Of a stretch of DNA of 64,000 nucleotides, positions 53,601-64,000 are shown piece after piece. This stretch comes from Odiellus spinosus (Eukaryota; Arthropoda; Arachnida; Opiliones; Phalangiidae), in contig OY987239.1 of assembly GCA_963920705.1 (NCBI GenBank), positions 6,377,871-6,441,870 of the forward strand. Reading direction: 5' to 3'. Position numbers and translations under genes: made by a program. Each line of letters starts with the position of its first letter. Positions within the stretch are counted from its first letter, which is position 1. The notes under the pieces are model-generated. The model saw only the letters and a list, made by a program, of their open reading frames with translations. It did not search any database and was not told where the DNA came from.

Positions 53601-55281
53601 TTGACAATCGGTTTAATTAAACTAACCATGAAGCAATAAAATGGAGAGGTAAAGGTTTTGAGCAACATCTGACATACAGGTTGAGGTATTTTTCATGCTG
53701 GTTGAATTTTTGGAACTTTTTTTTTTTTTTTTTTTTCAACCCCTGGCAAAAACTTGCCAACCCTGTGGTGTTTGCGGATGATGAGACTCCGTTTATATAA
53801 GGAGACTGATAGAATAAAGCTGTTGGAATTTGACGTGCTCATTCCAGAAAATGAAAGACTATTAGACAACCCATAGTTTCAAACCTAATTATCAGTATTG
53901 ATTTTATGTTGTTATAATAACGCAAGATGCTAAAATCCTTCAGAAAGCGAAATTGGATTGTTACAAATAAGTCTCGACTCCAAAATAGTTTAATTGATCC
54001 ATATACCGATCCAATATGTTTAAGGAGCTCTAGCTAGAACCGCAAGAGATAAATCTTTTTCATCCTTTTTCTGTAACGATATTGTTACATAAATTCATTA
54101 TTGAAAGGTTTATTAAATTATGAACACTGTATAATTGAACTAGCTGAGAGCCAGAGAGTGTGAGGGAAGGTGTCTATCTTAAGCAGACGACGCCTTGTGT
54201 CTATTGACCTTCCCATTAGTGCCACCTATCGTTTAGTGTCAAAGTTCAAGGCTCTAATTCTGTCACTCCCATGTACAGCTTTAGACGAAGTTTCTAAAGT
54301 GGAATGAATATCAAATATTTGGAAAGCATTACCCCCCCTGCTTTTTCGAATAAGTGATTCATATTTCACGAGTATTTAGAATGATTCTGAACTAAAAAAG
54401 GAGGTTCAGTTAAAATTGTTTCGTTAGCTAAACTGTAAGATGCTTTTTATTGGCACGGGGTAATACTTAAACGGAGATTTGAAGCTAAAAATGGAATAGC
54501 TTTTGACTTTATTTTCGAAATCACCATGGCAACAAAACATATACTAGTTTTTTTTCACAATTATTACACATATTTTTGGTGTTTAAATTTATTTCTAAAG
54601 TTTTGTTGAGTTTGAATGTTAGTGAAGTATAAAAACACACCAATCAGAAGAACCTGGGTGCCCCCTGCGGCCCGCGGCCGTCTTCAACCTACTGTACAGA
54701 TATCCCAATTAATTCTGAAGGCGTCGCTTTTGCCAAGGCGTCGCTTTTGCCACCTGGCAAAATTTTTAACAAAGACTCTTGATAGCTCTGTAATGTTTCG
54801 TGGTTGAGGTGTTGTTTAAAGATTTGCAATGAATAAGATTTTAATGCCGACTACTCAGTTTAAGATTACAATCATAAATAGGCTTAAAACTCATTTAAAA
54901 TCTAGCATGCTTTTTTACTTTTCTCGTGACAGCTCGTTTGTAGCAGTTTTCTAGCATAACGGTTTTTCGGTAATTTCTAAAAGTAGGTACCCATTTGTGC
55001 CGAAGATATTAAGAATTTATTATTGGCCAAGGTTCCCGAGTTAAGGTATTAGGTTACGAAGAAGGTATGAGATTGAAATAAAAACATGTCTGTATAACAA
55101 GGATTATTTATTGAGTCGATAACGATTTATGACAGTACTATTATTAAATATGACCATGCGTAACAGAGTCAAGCGGCTAGCTGACAAGTACGGAATTCCT
55201 ACTTCATCCAAATAGTCCGGTATAGCGGGCGTGACTTCCACGCCAGCATCTTCAAAGATTAACAGTACGGAAGAGAGTATA
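53601..55281. other. Gene-free DNA, nothing recognised
   Basis: A poly-T tract is at about 53718-53736, and a 16-bp tandem pair GGCGTCGCTTTTGCCA lies at about 54720-54751. No ORF here shows a recognisable domain. Confidence 0.35.
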
Positions 55282-55471
55282 CCCTTACGAAAAAAAGTTA
55301 GTCTTAAGAGGTCTTGGGGAAGTCTTTCAGGTGTCTTATGTAGTCTTAAGAGGTCTTGGAGAATTCTTCCATTACGTCAAGAAGTCTTCGATTGGTCTCA
55401 AAGACTTCCTCAAGAGTTTTGTAGCGTTCTTGAAGACCTCTTCAGATCAGACTAACTTTTTTCCGCAAGGG
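55282..55471. mobile_element. CCCTTACG miniature element copy 2, 190 bp
   Basis: Ends CCCTTACGAAAAAAAGTTAGTCT and AGACTAACTTTTTTCCGCAAGGG are inverted; TA stands on both sides. AAGAGGTCTTGG words occur in tandem inside. Same family as 49700-49853. Confidence 0.85.
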
Positions 55472-55519
55472 TATTGCTGATGACTTTATGGTCTAGTATT
55501 TAGAACACGACGAATATCA

Positions 55520-55960
55520 CCAGCAGAGACCTGCACGGGCCGACTTTATCAGGCCCGATCCGAGCCCGGCCCGGAATCTAGCAATGATAAAAGTCTCAAA
55601 CCCGGCCCGGCCTGATTTGAATTGCGGATTTGTAGGCCCGGTCTGGCCTGGCCCGATTAGAAATTCCAGAGTTGAGACCTGGCCCGAAGTGAGACTCTGG
55701 TCAACTAGGAACAAAATAACCTTTCCAGAACCAAAAGCGGTGTTGCCAGTTGGTATTTTTTACATATTATCAAAACATAAATGAATTGAATTCATATTCG
55801 ATTTAGCTTTGCTTTATTTATTCTAGTAATAGTTTTTCACAATGTCACATTTCTTATTATAAGCTGTTATTCTTTGATTTGATGTAATGGGGAGAACCGT
55901 CCAAGCCCGGCCCAGTAAATATCATAATTTTAAAAGCCTGACCTGCTAGTTACAATCGGG
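55520..55960. repeat. GCCCGGCCCG-rich dispersed-type repeat
   Basis: Repeated GGCCCGG/CCCGGCCC words from 55538 to 55690, with a further AAGCCCGGCCCAG near 55905. The GC-rich blocks stand out from the AT-rich surroundings. Possibly another non-autonomous element; ends not determined. Confidence 0.45.
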
Positions 55961-56147
55961 CGGAGCCTATGGGGGTCTTTCAAAGCAAAATGAATTTTAT
56001 AATATTCATATATTCAGAAAATCATTGGATTTAGCCTCGAGTCTTACTTAAAAGATAATTTTTTTCATTTCAGTTTTACTTCGCATGATAACCATTTGCA
56101 AAATAATATCTTTAATTTTGACTACAACCGTCTTATATAAATTTGGT

Positions 56148-59100
56148 ATGGCTTGGCGTTCCCATGGAAAAAACAACCTCGAGCTGGTTTCAAATTTGAA
56201 AAGTTGGTTTCTTTCAAACTCTATTTTATTCGAAATCAGTAATTATTGAACTAAAATAATCAAAACTGTACTTAGAAAATGGAATCATTAATAGCCCCAG
56301 AGTAGAACGAGCCATGTTGGCCGTTGACAGGGGTAACTTTGCCAAAAGCAACCCATATATGGATTCACCTCAAGGGATCGGTTATTCCGTCACCATCAGC
56401 GCACCGCATATGGTAGATATTTTCTATGATAATTTGAACACGTTCTTACAATTTGAATCTTAGCACGCCCACGCTCTGGAATTACTTAATGATCATCTGT
56501 ACGAAGGGGCAAAAGCCCTTGATGTTGGTTCCGGGAGTGGATATCTCACGACCTGTATGGCCATTATGGTAATTGATTGAAATGGAAGGTGAAGAGGAAA
56601 ATGAAGGCAATTTTTATTGATTTGGCTTTTAGTAGTAAAACATTTAGGGAATATCTCTGAATTGTACAAAAAAACAGAATCCTTCTGATTTTGGCATTCA
56701 ATTTAAAGAACATGCGACCAATCATAAGATTGCCATGTAAATTTAGTTCAATTAAATTCACGCAACACTTTCTGTGGCACACTCTTTGAATCGTGATAAA
56801 TCATTTTCACATGCGCAAAAGGCCAAAGGAATCTTTTTAGTTGATTCAATTTCAAAACCTTTTTTTTTTATTCATAGCGATTTTGTTCTTTTAAATCAAT
56901 TAAAACAGAAGCGGAGGTTTATATCTCTGCTCCGCTTCAAACCCATCTTCGACGGGTAAACTAAATTTTTGGGGCTACAACTCAGCCAATCATGCCGTAA
57001 ATAAAATTCCCTCCCTTTAGAGGAAACGAGACTCTAGCTGAAGATAGGTACTGACGCCACCAACAAAACCCGGCAGTGGCGTGAGCTTGTTTTTTGAGTT
57101 TTGGCAGAGTTTTTTCCCAAGTGACGGCGTAAACCTTTAACTTATCGGCGAATGACGTCATGTGGTCAGCCGCCGACTGCCGTGTCGCGTCTCTCAGCTC
57201 TCCCGTGAACGAGCCTGGGCAGAATTGTTACTTTCGTGGTTTCCCACGGACCTACAGTCTCTCACTGTAGGACGACAGTCAAGCTCACTTTGGGTTTGAT
57301 GGTTCGCTCTTTACTTTGCTGACCACTTTCCTGTGATGTGGTTTTGCTTGTATTGACCTTCTCGGTCCTGGACGCGGTGATGATCAGACGGCGGATCATA
57401 GCGCTGGTGTGTGTAAACGGTACAGCGCTTTATAAATGTCGAACTGAGTATCTCACTGTGCCTGCACTGCCTCGACAGCTGCCCCTCTTATCAGAGTCAC
57501 GCTCGACTCTTGAGTCTTACGGATCATGGCGCGCCAAGAATTAACCGAAATATTAGCCGAAAATATTAGATTCTTTTTAATTAAAAAGTTAAACGGTGCT
57601 CAAACTACATTACTAGTCATTGGCCGAGATATTTGTGGGCCGGCCTTAATGTCCCCTATGCATTTCACGAGAGAGGAAAAACGAAAAATGAAAATTTTGA
57701 AGGAGTGCTGGAAAAATAAACCCCTTCACGCAAATCTTTAATTCAAAGATCGTTAAAGATGTAACGATGTGATCCGCTTCTGGTTAAAATCGCTTCACTT
57801 TCCTCTCTTTAAAGTGCCTGATTGCTTAGAGTTTAAATGATTTTACCATTCGCAGGTGGGAGACAATGGATTAACCGTTGGAATCGATCATATTCCTGAA
57901 CTTGTGGCCTCGTCTATTTCTAATATTCAAAAGGAGCATAGTAATCTATTAGAGTCAAAACGCCTTAAGATCATAGGTATTTCAAAAATATTTTTTCTCT
58001 TTGGGCTGGCCATTTTTCAATTTGATTCAAGATTGATTTTATAGTTCATGTAATTCATTTAAAGCAACTGGCGGCTCTGGAGTATGTCCCAAGTGCCCGT
58101 TCCCTTCTCCAAAAGGCAGAAGGGAGGGATTTATACATGTATGTGGGTCCCATGGGCTCCTGCCTTTAACAAGGCATATTTGGCATGCGTTAAGGAATAG
58201 ACTCTCGCAGGGGCTCCTACAGAGCCGCCAGTTGATTTTTGAAAAATCATGGACTCTGAAATAATGATTTATTTTTCCAAAAACAAAATTTGTGTTTTTT
58301 TGAAAAAGCATTGGTTTTTTTTTTTTTTTTTTTTTTTTTTTCTAAATAACATAGATTTTACTGGTTTTTCGAAATAAGTTAAATAACATTGATTTTACTG
58401 GTTTTTCGAAATAAGTTAAATAACATTGATTTTACTGGTTTTTCGAAATAACAATGATTTTACTGGTTTTTCGAAATAACAATGATTTTACTGGTTTTTC
58501 GAAATAACAATGATTTTACTGGTTTTTCGAAATAACAATGATTTTACTGGTTTTTCGAAATAACAATGATTTTACTGGTTTTTCGAAATAACAATGATTT
58601 TACTGGTTTTTCGAAATAACAATGATTTTACTGGTTTTTCGAAATAACAATGATTTTACTGGTTTTTCGAAATAACAATGATTTTACTGGTTTTTCGAAA
58701 TAACAATGATTTTACTGGTTTTTCGAAATAACAATGATTTTACTGGTTTTTCGAAATAACAATGATTTTACTGGTTTTTCGAAATAACAATGATTTTACT
58801 GGTTTTTCGAAATAACAATGATTTTACTGGTTTTTCGAAATAACAATGATTTTACTGGTTTTTCGAAATAACAATGATTTTACTGGTTTTTCGAAATAAC
58901 AATGATTTTACTGGTTTTTCGAAATAACAATGATTTTACTGGTTTTTCGAAATAACAATGATTTTACTGGTTTTTCGAAATAACATTGATTTTACTGGTT
59001 TTTCGAAATAACATTGATTTTACTGGTTTTTCGAAATAACATTGATTTTACTGGTTTTTCGAAATAACAATGATTTTACAGTTTTTTTTGAAATAACAAA

Positions 59101-61609
59101 GATTTTTGCATAAACGTTGATTTCAACGCATGAATTTTCTTTTCAAGAATTGAGATAAATGCCGAAGGTGCTGGCACGCGCGTGATGTCAGTATTACGAT
59201 TGAATTACCCTCCCCATAGAAAATAATGCTAAAAAGTCCATTTTGAATCGCGTTTTCTGTAAAAAGTTTCAACGAAAACGTTTCGCGGTATTTTAAATAG
59301 TATTAACTAGGTCTTAAACTATAATATTATCTAACATTTTAGGTGTTAAAAACAATGGCTGAAATACAGCCCTATATATGTTTGAACTCGAAAGAGAATT
59401 GATGAGAATTCTGATCAAATCTAATCCTTATATAGGATTCATAGGATTATTTTATGAAAGTAAAGGATTATACAGGACACAAAATAGGATTAAAATTATC
59501 ACGAATATAGGATTTTGCTGAGCTAATTTCAACAAATATACCTTTTAAAAAATACAGAGATTAAAAAAGCCTGGTTTTTAAGGTCTAACGCATCAAAATA
59601 TTTGGGCCAGCTTTATTGTAGCTGGCCGGCTATCAATAGGCTAAAATTATAATAAAAGTGGCACCGTTTAACCAGTATAACATAACTTGTATATTTTAAA
59701 CTCGTTCAATGAGCCTATGACCAACCCCTGAAAATACTGTCGGTCTTCTTTATATATTCTTCCTGATTAGCGTCTGATCCCATGACTTAAGCAGTCGCCT
59801 GTTGTGCCCTCTAACCCAAGTCTTCCTCCAGTGTGAGATGCAGGGGTAGAGCTCAGTTAGTGTTTAGCCATGACGAAATCTAGATTAAAGAAGACCTAGG
59901 GACTTTCCTTCTATAGGTAAGAAGCACCCTGTTACACTATATGAAACCTTTGGTAAGACCAAGAATAGATTTAACACAAGAATATGGAACCATACGCTAT
60001 AGCTCTAGTGTAACGCTAGTCACGAACAGGAGGAGCTTTCTAGATTTGACGTTATATGCGTTATGATTTTCACCCAATCACGAGCTTTCGAGGTCCGCGA
60101 CAGTCAGCTAACTCTGCCGCCACCGTCTATCCCCGCAGCCTGATATCCCCCCGCACTTATCGTAGAAAACCGTCAACTGCTTCCTGTGCACGTACGTGAG
60201 GTGCGGCGTAAGACCCCCATAGGCTCCGCCCAATTGTGACTAGCGCGCGGACAAAGATATAGCTCTTCCATATTCTTGTGTTAAATCTATTCTTGGTAAG
60301 ACCTAATAACGCTTCTCACTTATAGGAGGATAGGATATATATATTTTGTGCAGTTAACTGTGCTGTTGGCTAGATTCAAGATTAGCTACTGCAGCGAATT
60401 TCAATAATTACAACTTTGTTTCTAAATCACAAAAATTAGAGAAAATTATGGTGCAAAAATTATTCACCGCAAACTATTATTAAGAAAATTACACACGCTT
60501 AATTAATAGCGATGCGCCAAGGCTTACCCATTGTTTACCATTGCCTACAGGGACTAACCCAGACCGATTGCATGAAAAATTGCCGAGAAACTTTGCACAG
60601 GCTTATCTTCGGTTGCTAAATTCCGGAGAAGAATAAGTCTCACACAGAATTAATTTGACATTTTCTTTTTTTCTGATTTGAATTTATTTCATTTTAGGAT
60701 AGGTTAGGTAAAAACTCAAAACAATTATGGCAATGTGTATGGGATTTTTACATAGGAAGGTTAAAATTTCAATTTCTTGTAACTTTCTTAATAATGATTT
60801 GCAGTTGAAAATTTTTCCACCGTATTTTTTTATCATTATACTGAATTGAAAACTCCTGTGCCCTTAAATAAGTATCATGAAAAAATGGAAAAATACAAAA
60901 ATGTAGGACATTATAGGACATTGTTTTTAACACCTCAAATGTTAGATAATATTATCGTTTAAGATCTAGTTAATATTAATAAAATACCACGAAATGTTTT
61001 CGTTTAAACTTTTCCCAGAAAACTCGAATCAAAATGGACCTTTAAGCATTATTTTCTATGGGGAGAGTAAATTCAGCCGTAATACTGATGCCACCTTCAG
61101 AATTTTTTTCAATTCTCGAAAAGAAAATTAAAAAACATTAAAATGGTTTTTCAAAAACATTAAAATGATTTTAAAAACATTAAAATGGTTTTTCAAAAAA
61201 AAAATTTAAATGATTTTTCAAAAAAAAATTTAATTGATTTTTCAAAAAAATTAAATGATTTTTCAAAAAATCTAAATGATTTTTCAAAAAAAAAAATTTA
61301 ATGATTTTTCAAAAAAGTTTTGATTAAAAAACATTGATTTAAATGATTTTTTCGAAAAAGCAACCAATTACGATGGTTAAGGAAAACAGTTTAACGTATT
61401 TTGGGACGTATTTAATTTAATAAACTGTTCTTCTTTATGCGGTAGAAGTTTCCTAATTTAATATATTTATAAGATAATCCTCATGGTCAATAAATTTTCT
61501 GTAAACAATTCAAATCTTGATAGTCGGTGATGGTCGACTTGGATATCCTGATGATGCCCCTTATGACGCTATACACGTTGGAGCCGCGGCTCCTCAGTTA
61601 CCGCAAGCG
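56148..61609 (+). CDS. Pcmt: Protein-L-isoaspartate O-methyltransferase, exons 1-5 (3' end outside)
   Basis: Repairs isomerised aspartyl residues by transferring a methyl group from S-adenosylmethionine. Exons: 56148-56202, 56276-56412, 56464-56568, 57856-57976, 61524-61609, all GT-AG with consistent phase. Exon 1 starts [18 protein letters not shown]. Exon 2 carries [20 protein letters not shown] and VTISAPHM. Exon 3 has the SAM-binding motif [12 protein letters not shown]. Exon 4 has [18 protein letters not shown]. Exon 5 has [20 protein letters not shown] and AAAPQLPQA. The normal protein is about 225 residues; the last part (the ID-LKPGGRLI-type region onward) is not found before 64000. 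Intron 3 is 1.3 kb, intron 4 3.5 kb with a 28-bp array and transposons, and intron 5 begins a 22-bp array 39 bp after the donor. No damage is visible in the five exons. Confidence 0.93.
57526..57741 (+). CDS. Hypothetical 71-residue ORF in Pcmt intron 3
   Basis: The frame starts [20 protein letters not shown], is mixed in the middle ([20 protein letters not shown]) and ends with a Lys-rich tail. It follows an unusually CpG-rich block (about 57020-57530) that contrasts with the AT-rich intron. That combination looks like the 5' region and first exon of an inserted element or of an unrelated gene. No domain is recognised. It is on the same strand as Pcmt. Confidence 0.3.
   Translation: MARQELTEILAENIRFFLIKKLNGAQTTLLVIGRDICGPALMSPMHFTREEKRKMKILKECWKNKPLHANL
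58311..58340. repeat. Poly-T tract, about 25-30 bp
   Basis: An almost pure T run directly before the 28-bp array in Pcmt intron 4. It may be the seed edge of the array or an element tail. Confidence 0.85.
58346..59085. repeat. 28-bp minisatellite in Pcmt intron 4 (about 25 units)
   Basis: The unit is AACAATGATTTTACTGG followed by TTTTTCGAAAT. The first units carry an extra TAAGTTA and read AACATTG; the final three return to AACATTG, flanking a homogeneous AACAATG core. The related GATTTTTCAAAAA region at 61140-61330 may be the seed or an inverted degenerate relative. Confidence 0.95.
59100..59360 (+). repeat. Repeat M copy 1
   Basis: Left arm of an inverted pair with 60935-61135. Shared words are CCATAGAAAATAATGCT, AACGTTTCGTGGTATTTT-like sequence, CTAGGTCTTAAACTATAATATTAT and TGTTAAAAACAATGG. 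Two more copies are at 62780 and 63600. No coding. Confidence 0.8.
59361..59959. other. Intronic DNA inside the M inverted pair
   Basis: Contains several TATAGGATT words (59440-59515) but no gene. It is part of Pcmt intron 4. Confidence 0.35.
59960..60295. mobile_element. Family B miniature element copy 2, 336 bp, 7-bp target duplication
   Basis: Ends CAAGAATAGATTTAACACAAGAATAT and its complement. The 7-bp duplications GTAAGAC are at 59953-59959 and 60296-60302. The interior is the reverse complement of copy 1 (CCCCGCAGCCTGATATCC, GGTGCGGCGTAAGACC). Confidence 0.93.
60935..61135 (-). repeat. Repeat M copy 2 (inverted)
   Basis: CATTGTTTTTAACACCTCAA through ATTATTTTCTATGGGGAGAGTAAATTCA is the reverse complement of 59190-59355. 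Together the two arms bracket about 1.6 kb that includes the family B element. Confidence 0.8.
61140..61340. repeat. Degenerate ATTTTTCAAAAAA repeats
   Basis: About nine irregular units of ATGATTTTTCAAAAAA and AAAACATTAAAATGG type. They look like a decayed tandem array related in wording to the 28-bp array on the other side of the M pair. Confidence 0.7.
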
Positions 61610-61647
61610 GTGAGTCAAATCTTTATTTTTTTCTTCACTACATATAC

Positions 61648-61978
61648 AATCCCCTCGCACCTTGGGCCCAATCCCCTCGCACCTTGGGCCCAATCCCCTC
61701 GCACCTTGGGCCCAATCCCCTCGCACCTTGGGCCCAATCCCCTCGCACCTTGGGCCCAATCCCCTCGCACCTTGGGCCCAATCCCCTCGCACCTTGGGCC
61801 CAATCCCCTCGCACCTTGGGCCCAATCCCCTCGCACCTTGGGCCCAATCCCCTCGCACCTTGGGCCCAATCCCCTCGCACCTTGGGCCCAATCCCCTCGC
61901 ACCTTGGGCCCAATCCCCTCGCACCTTGGGCCCAATTCCCTCGCACCTTGGGCCCAATCCCCTCGCACCTTGGGCCCA
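61648..61978. repeat. 22-bp GC-rich minisatellite in Pcmt intron 5 (15 units)
   Basis: Unit of 22 bp containing CCCCTCGCACCTTGGGCCCA; one unit has TTCCC instead of TCCCC. It is far more GC-rich than its surroundings. Unit length 22 makes all phases open on both strands, generating six overlapping spurious frames (for example 61517-62032). Confidence 0.97.
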
Positions 61979-62072
61979 TCCCTCAAATTTTTTAGTAATC
62001 CAGTAAGTTTTAAACATAATACCAACGATTGAAACATAATTCTAACCTCAGAAAAATAATTGGCAATTGCCC

Positions 62073-62262
62073 ATGGAAGAGAAATATAACGCTTTAATAG
62101 AACGCGAAGTTATGGAGACTGTATCAAGACTGTATGACAAAGTAATTGGATGTCGTTGGATTTAACAACGTCAAAAGGATAGGCAAGATCAAATTATAAG
62201 CTACAAAGCTCGTTTATTAGCACAAGGTTTCAACCAGGTCTCTGGAAGAAACATTTTCTCCC
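62073..62262 (+). pseudogene. Copia-type reverse transcriptase fragment
   Basis: The frame from 62073 reads EKYNALIEREVMETV, then VIGCRWI, a TAA stop, then YKARLLAQGFNQVSG. This is the characteristic start of the Ty1/Copia reverse-transcriptase domain (E-x-W-VIGCRW-x-YKARLVA-G-x-Q-x-G). The fragment is about 63 codons, contains one stop, and loses similarity before the catalytic YVDD region; a family A element follows at 62316. No LTR is seen nearby. It is a dead relic in the Pcmt intron 5 region. Confidence 0.85.
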
Positions 62263-62315
62263 ATCATAAACGTTTGGTTAATACGTTTCTTGATTGCTCT
62301 ATTATTCATTAGTAT

Positions 62316-62650
62316 CAGAAGCCGATGAAACCCTCCTTTGAAGTCTATTACTCTCCGGTCTTGTCTACCCCTCTCTGTATGGGTTAGTTTCAAAAAGGGC
62401 GATTCGTACGCCTCCTAACGGTAGATATTTTCGGAGAGGGGGCTCGTCCAGCGAATATCTCTAGCAGCCTTGGAGTTCGTCAAAAAACGTCGTCTTTGGG
62501 GAGGGAGAGAATTTCCAATTTTCCGTAGACAGGGGGTATGAAGTAGGACCCCTCCAATCTCGTAAAATTGAAAGTTTTACCCATACAGAGAGGAACGCTA
62601 TTTGGAACATTAGAGTAGTAGACTTCAAAGGAGGGTTTCATCGGCTTCTG
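62316..62650 (+). mobile_element. Family A miniature element copy 3, 335 bp, 7-bp target duplication
   Basis: Ends CAGAAGCCGATGAAACCCTC and complement. The 7-bp duplications TTAGTAT at 62309-62315 and 62651-62657 are perfect. Closest to copy 1 in sequence and length. Confidence 0.93.
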
Positions 62651-62779
62651 TTAGTATGGATTGTGTGCATTGCAACCTTGATGTAAAGAATGGGTACCTA
62701 ATGTTTAAAACTCCTGAAGGCATTATATGGATTACCGTTTGTTTGCTCAAATATTTTCAATTTTCGTAATGGATGTTCA

Positions 62780-62940
62780 AATTTTTAAATCTGCGTGACG
62801 TCAGTTTTACCGTAGAATTTACTCTCGCCATAGAAAATAACGCTATAAAGTTTAAACTAAAAAGTTTCGCGGTTTTTTTATTGTTAACTAGATCTTAAAC
62901 TATAGTATTATCCAAAATTTGAGGCGTAAAAAAAGTTTTT
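62780..62940 (+). repeat. Repeat M copy 3
   Basis: GTGACGTCAGTTTTACCGTAG through CTAGATCTTAAACTATAGTATTATCC and TTGAGGCGTAAAAA. It pairs as an inverted repeat with 63600-63850. Confidence 0.8.
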
Positions 62941-62944
62941 TTTT

Positions 62945-63340
62945 AATGATTCCTTATCGTTTAAATAGGCCTAATCCACTGATAAAAAGTTTACAGTACA
63001 AATATTAAACTAGAAATAAATTTAAAACTTAGCCGGAAAATAGGCTTAGCGGGATTCATGGAGTTCCTGAATTGCGTCCGTGTAAGTCTAGCGACCAATG
63101 AGCAAAGGCCCGTCGTTCACTCGAGATCTCCACATGACACAATCGCGTTCGATTGGTCGCTAGACCTTAGACACGAGAAAATCAGGACCTCCAGGAGTCC
63201 CGCGAAGCCTATTTTCAGGGTAAGTTTTAAATTTATTACCAGTTTGATTTTTTCATAAATTTTTTCACTAGTAGATTAGGCCTGTATAAACAATAAGGAA
63301 TCGATAAAAAATCACTTGTTAGGTTGCATTCTCCCTTTAA
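62945..63340. mobile_element. Family G element, 5'-truncated copy inside an M pair
   Basis: From ATTCCTTATCGTTTAAATAGGCC to TTAGGTTGCATTCTCCCTTTAA it matches 39974-40414; the first 40 or so bases are missing. It lies exactly between M copies 3 and 4. Confidence 0.85.
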
Positions 63341-63599
63341 TAATTTTCAGCTTATGACTTATTCCGCAATTTTGGAGCTCTCTTGTAGGCATTTGCCTAC
63401 AGTTCCCACATAAACAGTATTTATCTAAAGAATACTATGTTTAAAAACAGTAGTTTTTATCCAAAAGTTTACTAATATACTTAAAAATTTATAGGACTAG
63501 TTCTAGAGACACCTGATCATCATCGGATGATTCAACTTCCGATGAACTATAATCGTTTTGATCAGAATTCTAATAATTTGTGTGGCTTTCGAGTTCATA
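63341..63599. other. Spacer inside the M pair, nothing recognised
   Basis: No supported feature. Confidence 0.3.
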
Positions 63600-63850
63600 C
63601 ACGTATATGGCTGTATTTCAGCCATTATTGCTTTTTACGCCTCAAATTTTGGATAACATAGTTTAAGATCTAGTTAATATTATTAAAAAAAAACGCGGAA
63701 CGTTTTCGTTTAAAATTTTCCCAGGAAACGCGATTCAAAACGGACTTTTTAGCGTTATTTTCTATGGCGAGAGTAAATTCGATCGTAAAACTGACGTCAC
63801 GCGCCCGCCGGCACTTTGGATTTTTTTTTTTTTTTCAATTTTTGAAAAGG
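63600..63850 (-). repeat. Repeat M copy 4 (inverted)
   Basis: TTTTTACGCCTCAAATTTTGG through TAGCGTTATTTTCTATGGCGAGAG and GTAAAACTGACGTCAC is the complement of copy 3. The left boundary CATACACGTATATGGCTGTATTTCAGCCATT also resembles the edge of copy 1 (near 59355-59380). Confidence 0.8.
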
Positions 63851-64000
63851 AAAATCACATCCTGGTGCGAGACGAGGCTCGAATTGAGACAGGTTGCATG
63901 TGTACTTTAACCATCAGTATATCTGGATATATATGGTTTACTTCAATCAGCAAGATGTTGGTACCAAAAACTCGACTAAGAACTCAATCATGCGAATGTG

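Overview
The window is eukaryotic, AT-rich genomic DNA, most likely from an arthropod. It holds genes split by GT-AG introns, short TTAGG telomere-type runs, Ty3-type and Copia-type retroelement pieces, and many small DNA transposons. There is no sign of prokaryotic organisation. The exact lineage cannot be fixed from the sequence alone.

Two conserved cellular genes are recognisable. On the minus strand, 48175-41125 is a complete 12-exon gene for the kinetochore protein Zwilch (619 codons; every splice phase closes). On the plus strand, 56148-61609 carries the first five exons of protein-L-isoaspartate O-methyltransferase (Pcmt); its last exon(s) lie beyond the window. A degenerate class V myosin motor exon (40688-40877) sits just downstream of Zwilch, in convergent orientation.

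The rest is repeat-dominated. Tandem arrays with 19-30-bp units occupy about 13 kb: a 21-bp family at 1780-2438 and 3605-5767, a 22-bp array at 15269-16010, a 20/19-bp array at 22579-27905 with 222 apparently identical copies in a row, several 21-bp arrays inside Zwilch introns, a 30-bp array in another Zwilch intron, and 28-bp and 22-bp arrays inside Pcmt introns. All the very long open reading frames of the window are artefacts of these arrays.

Mobile DNA includes a DDE/SWIM two-gene transposon rearranged into an exact 1,279-bp-arm inverted repeat (28367-31886), a deleted Ty3-type retrotransposon with a tRNA-Ser-type primer site and an extra ORF carrying a PHD finger and a zinc knuckle (34880-38938), a Copia reverse-transcriptase relic, two hAT-type elements with 8-bp duplications, TA-flanked elements, and at least six unrelated short inverted-repeat families that all generate 7-bp target duplications. 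Insertions are nested up to three deep (15134-17565).

The main biological picture is of two essential housekeeping genes whose introns have been filled by transposons and by locus-specific minisatellites, within a transposon-rich intergenic landscape.
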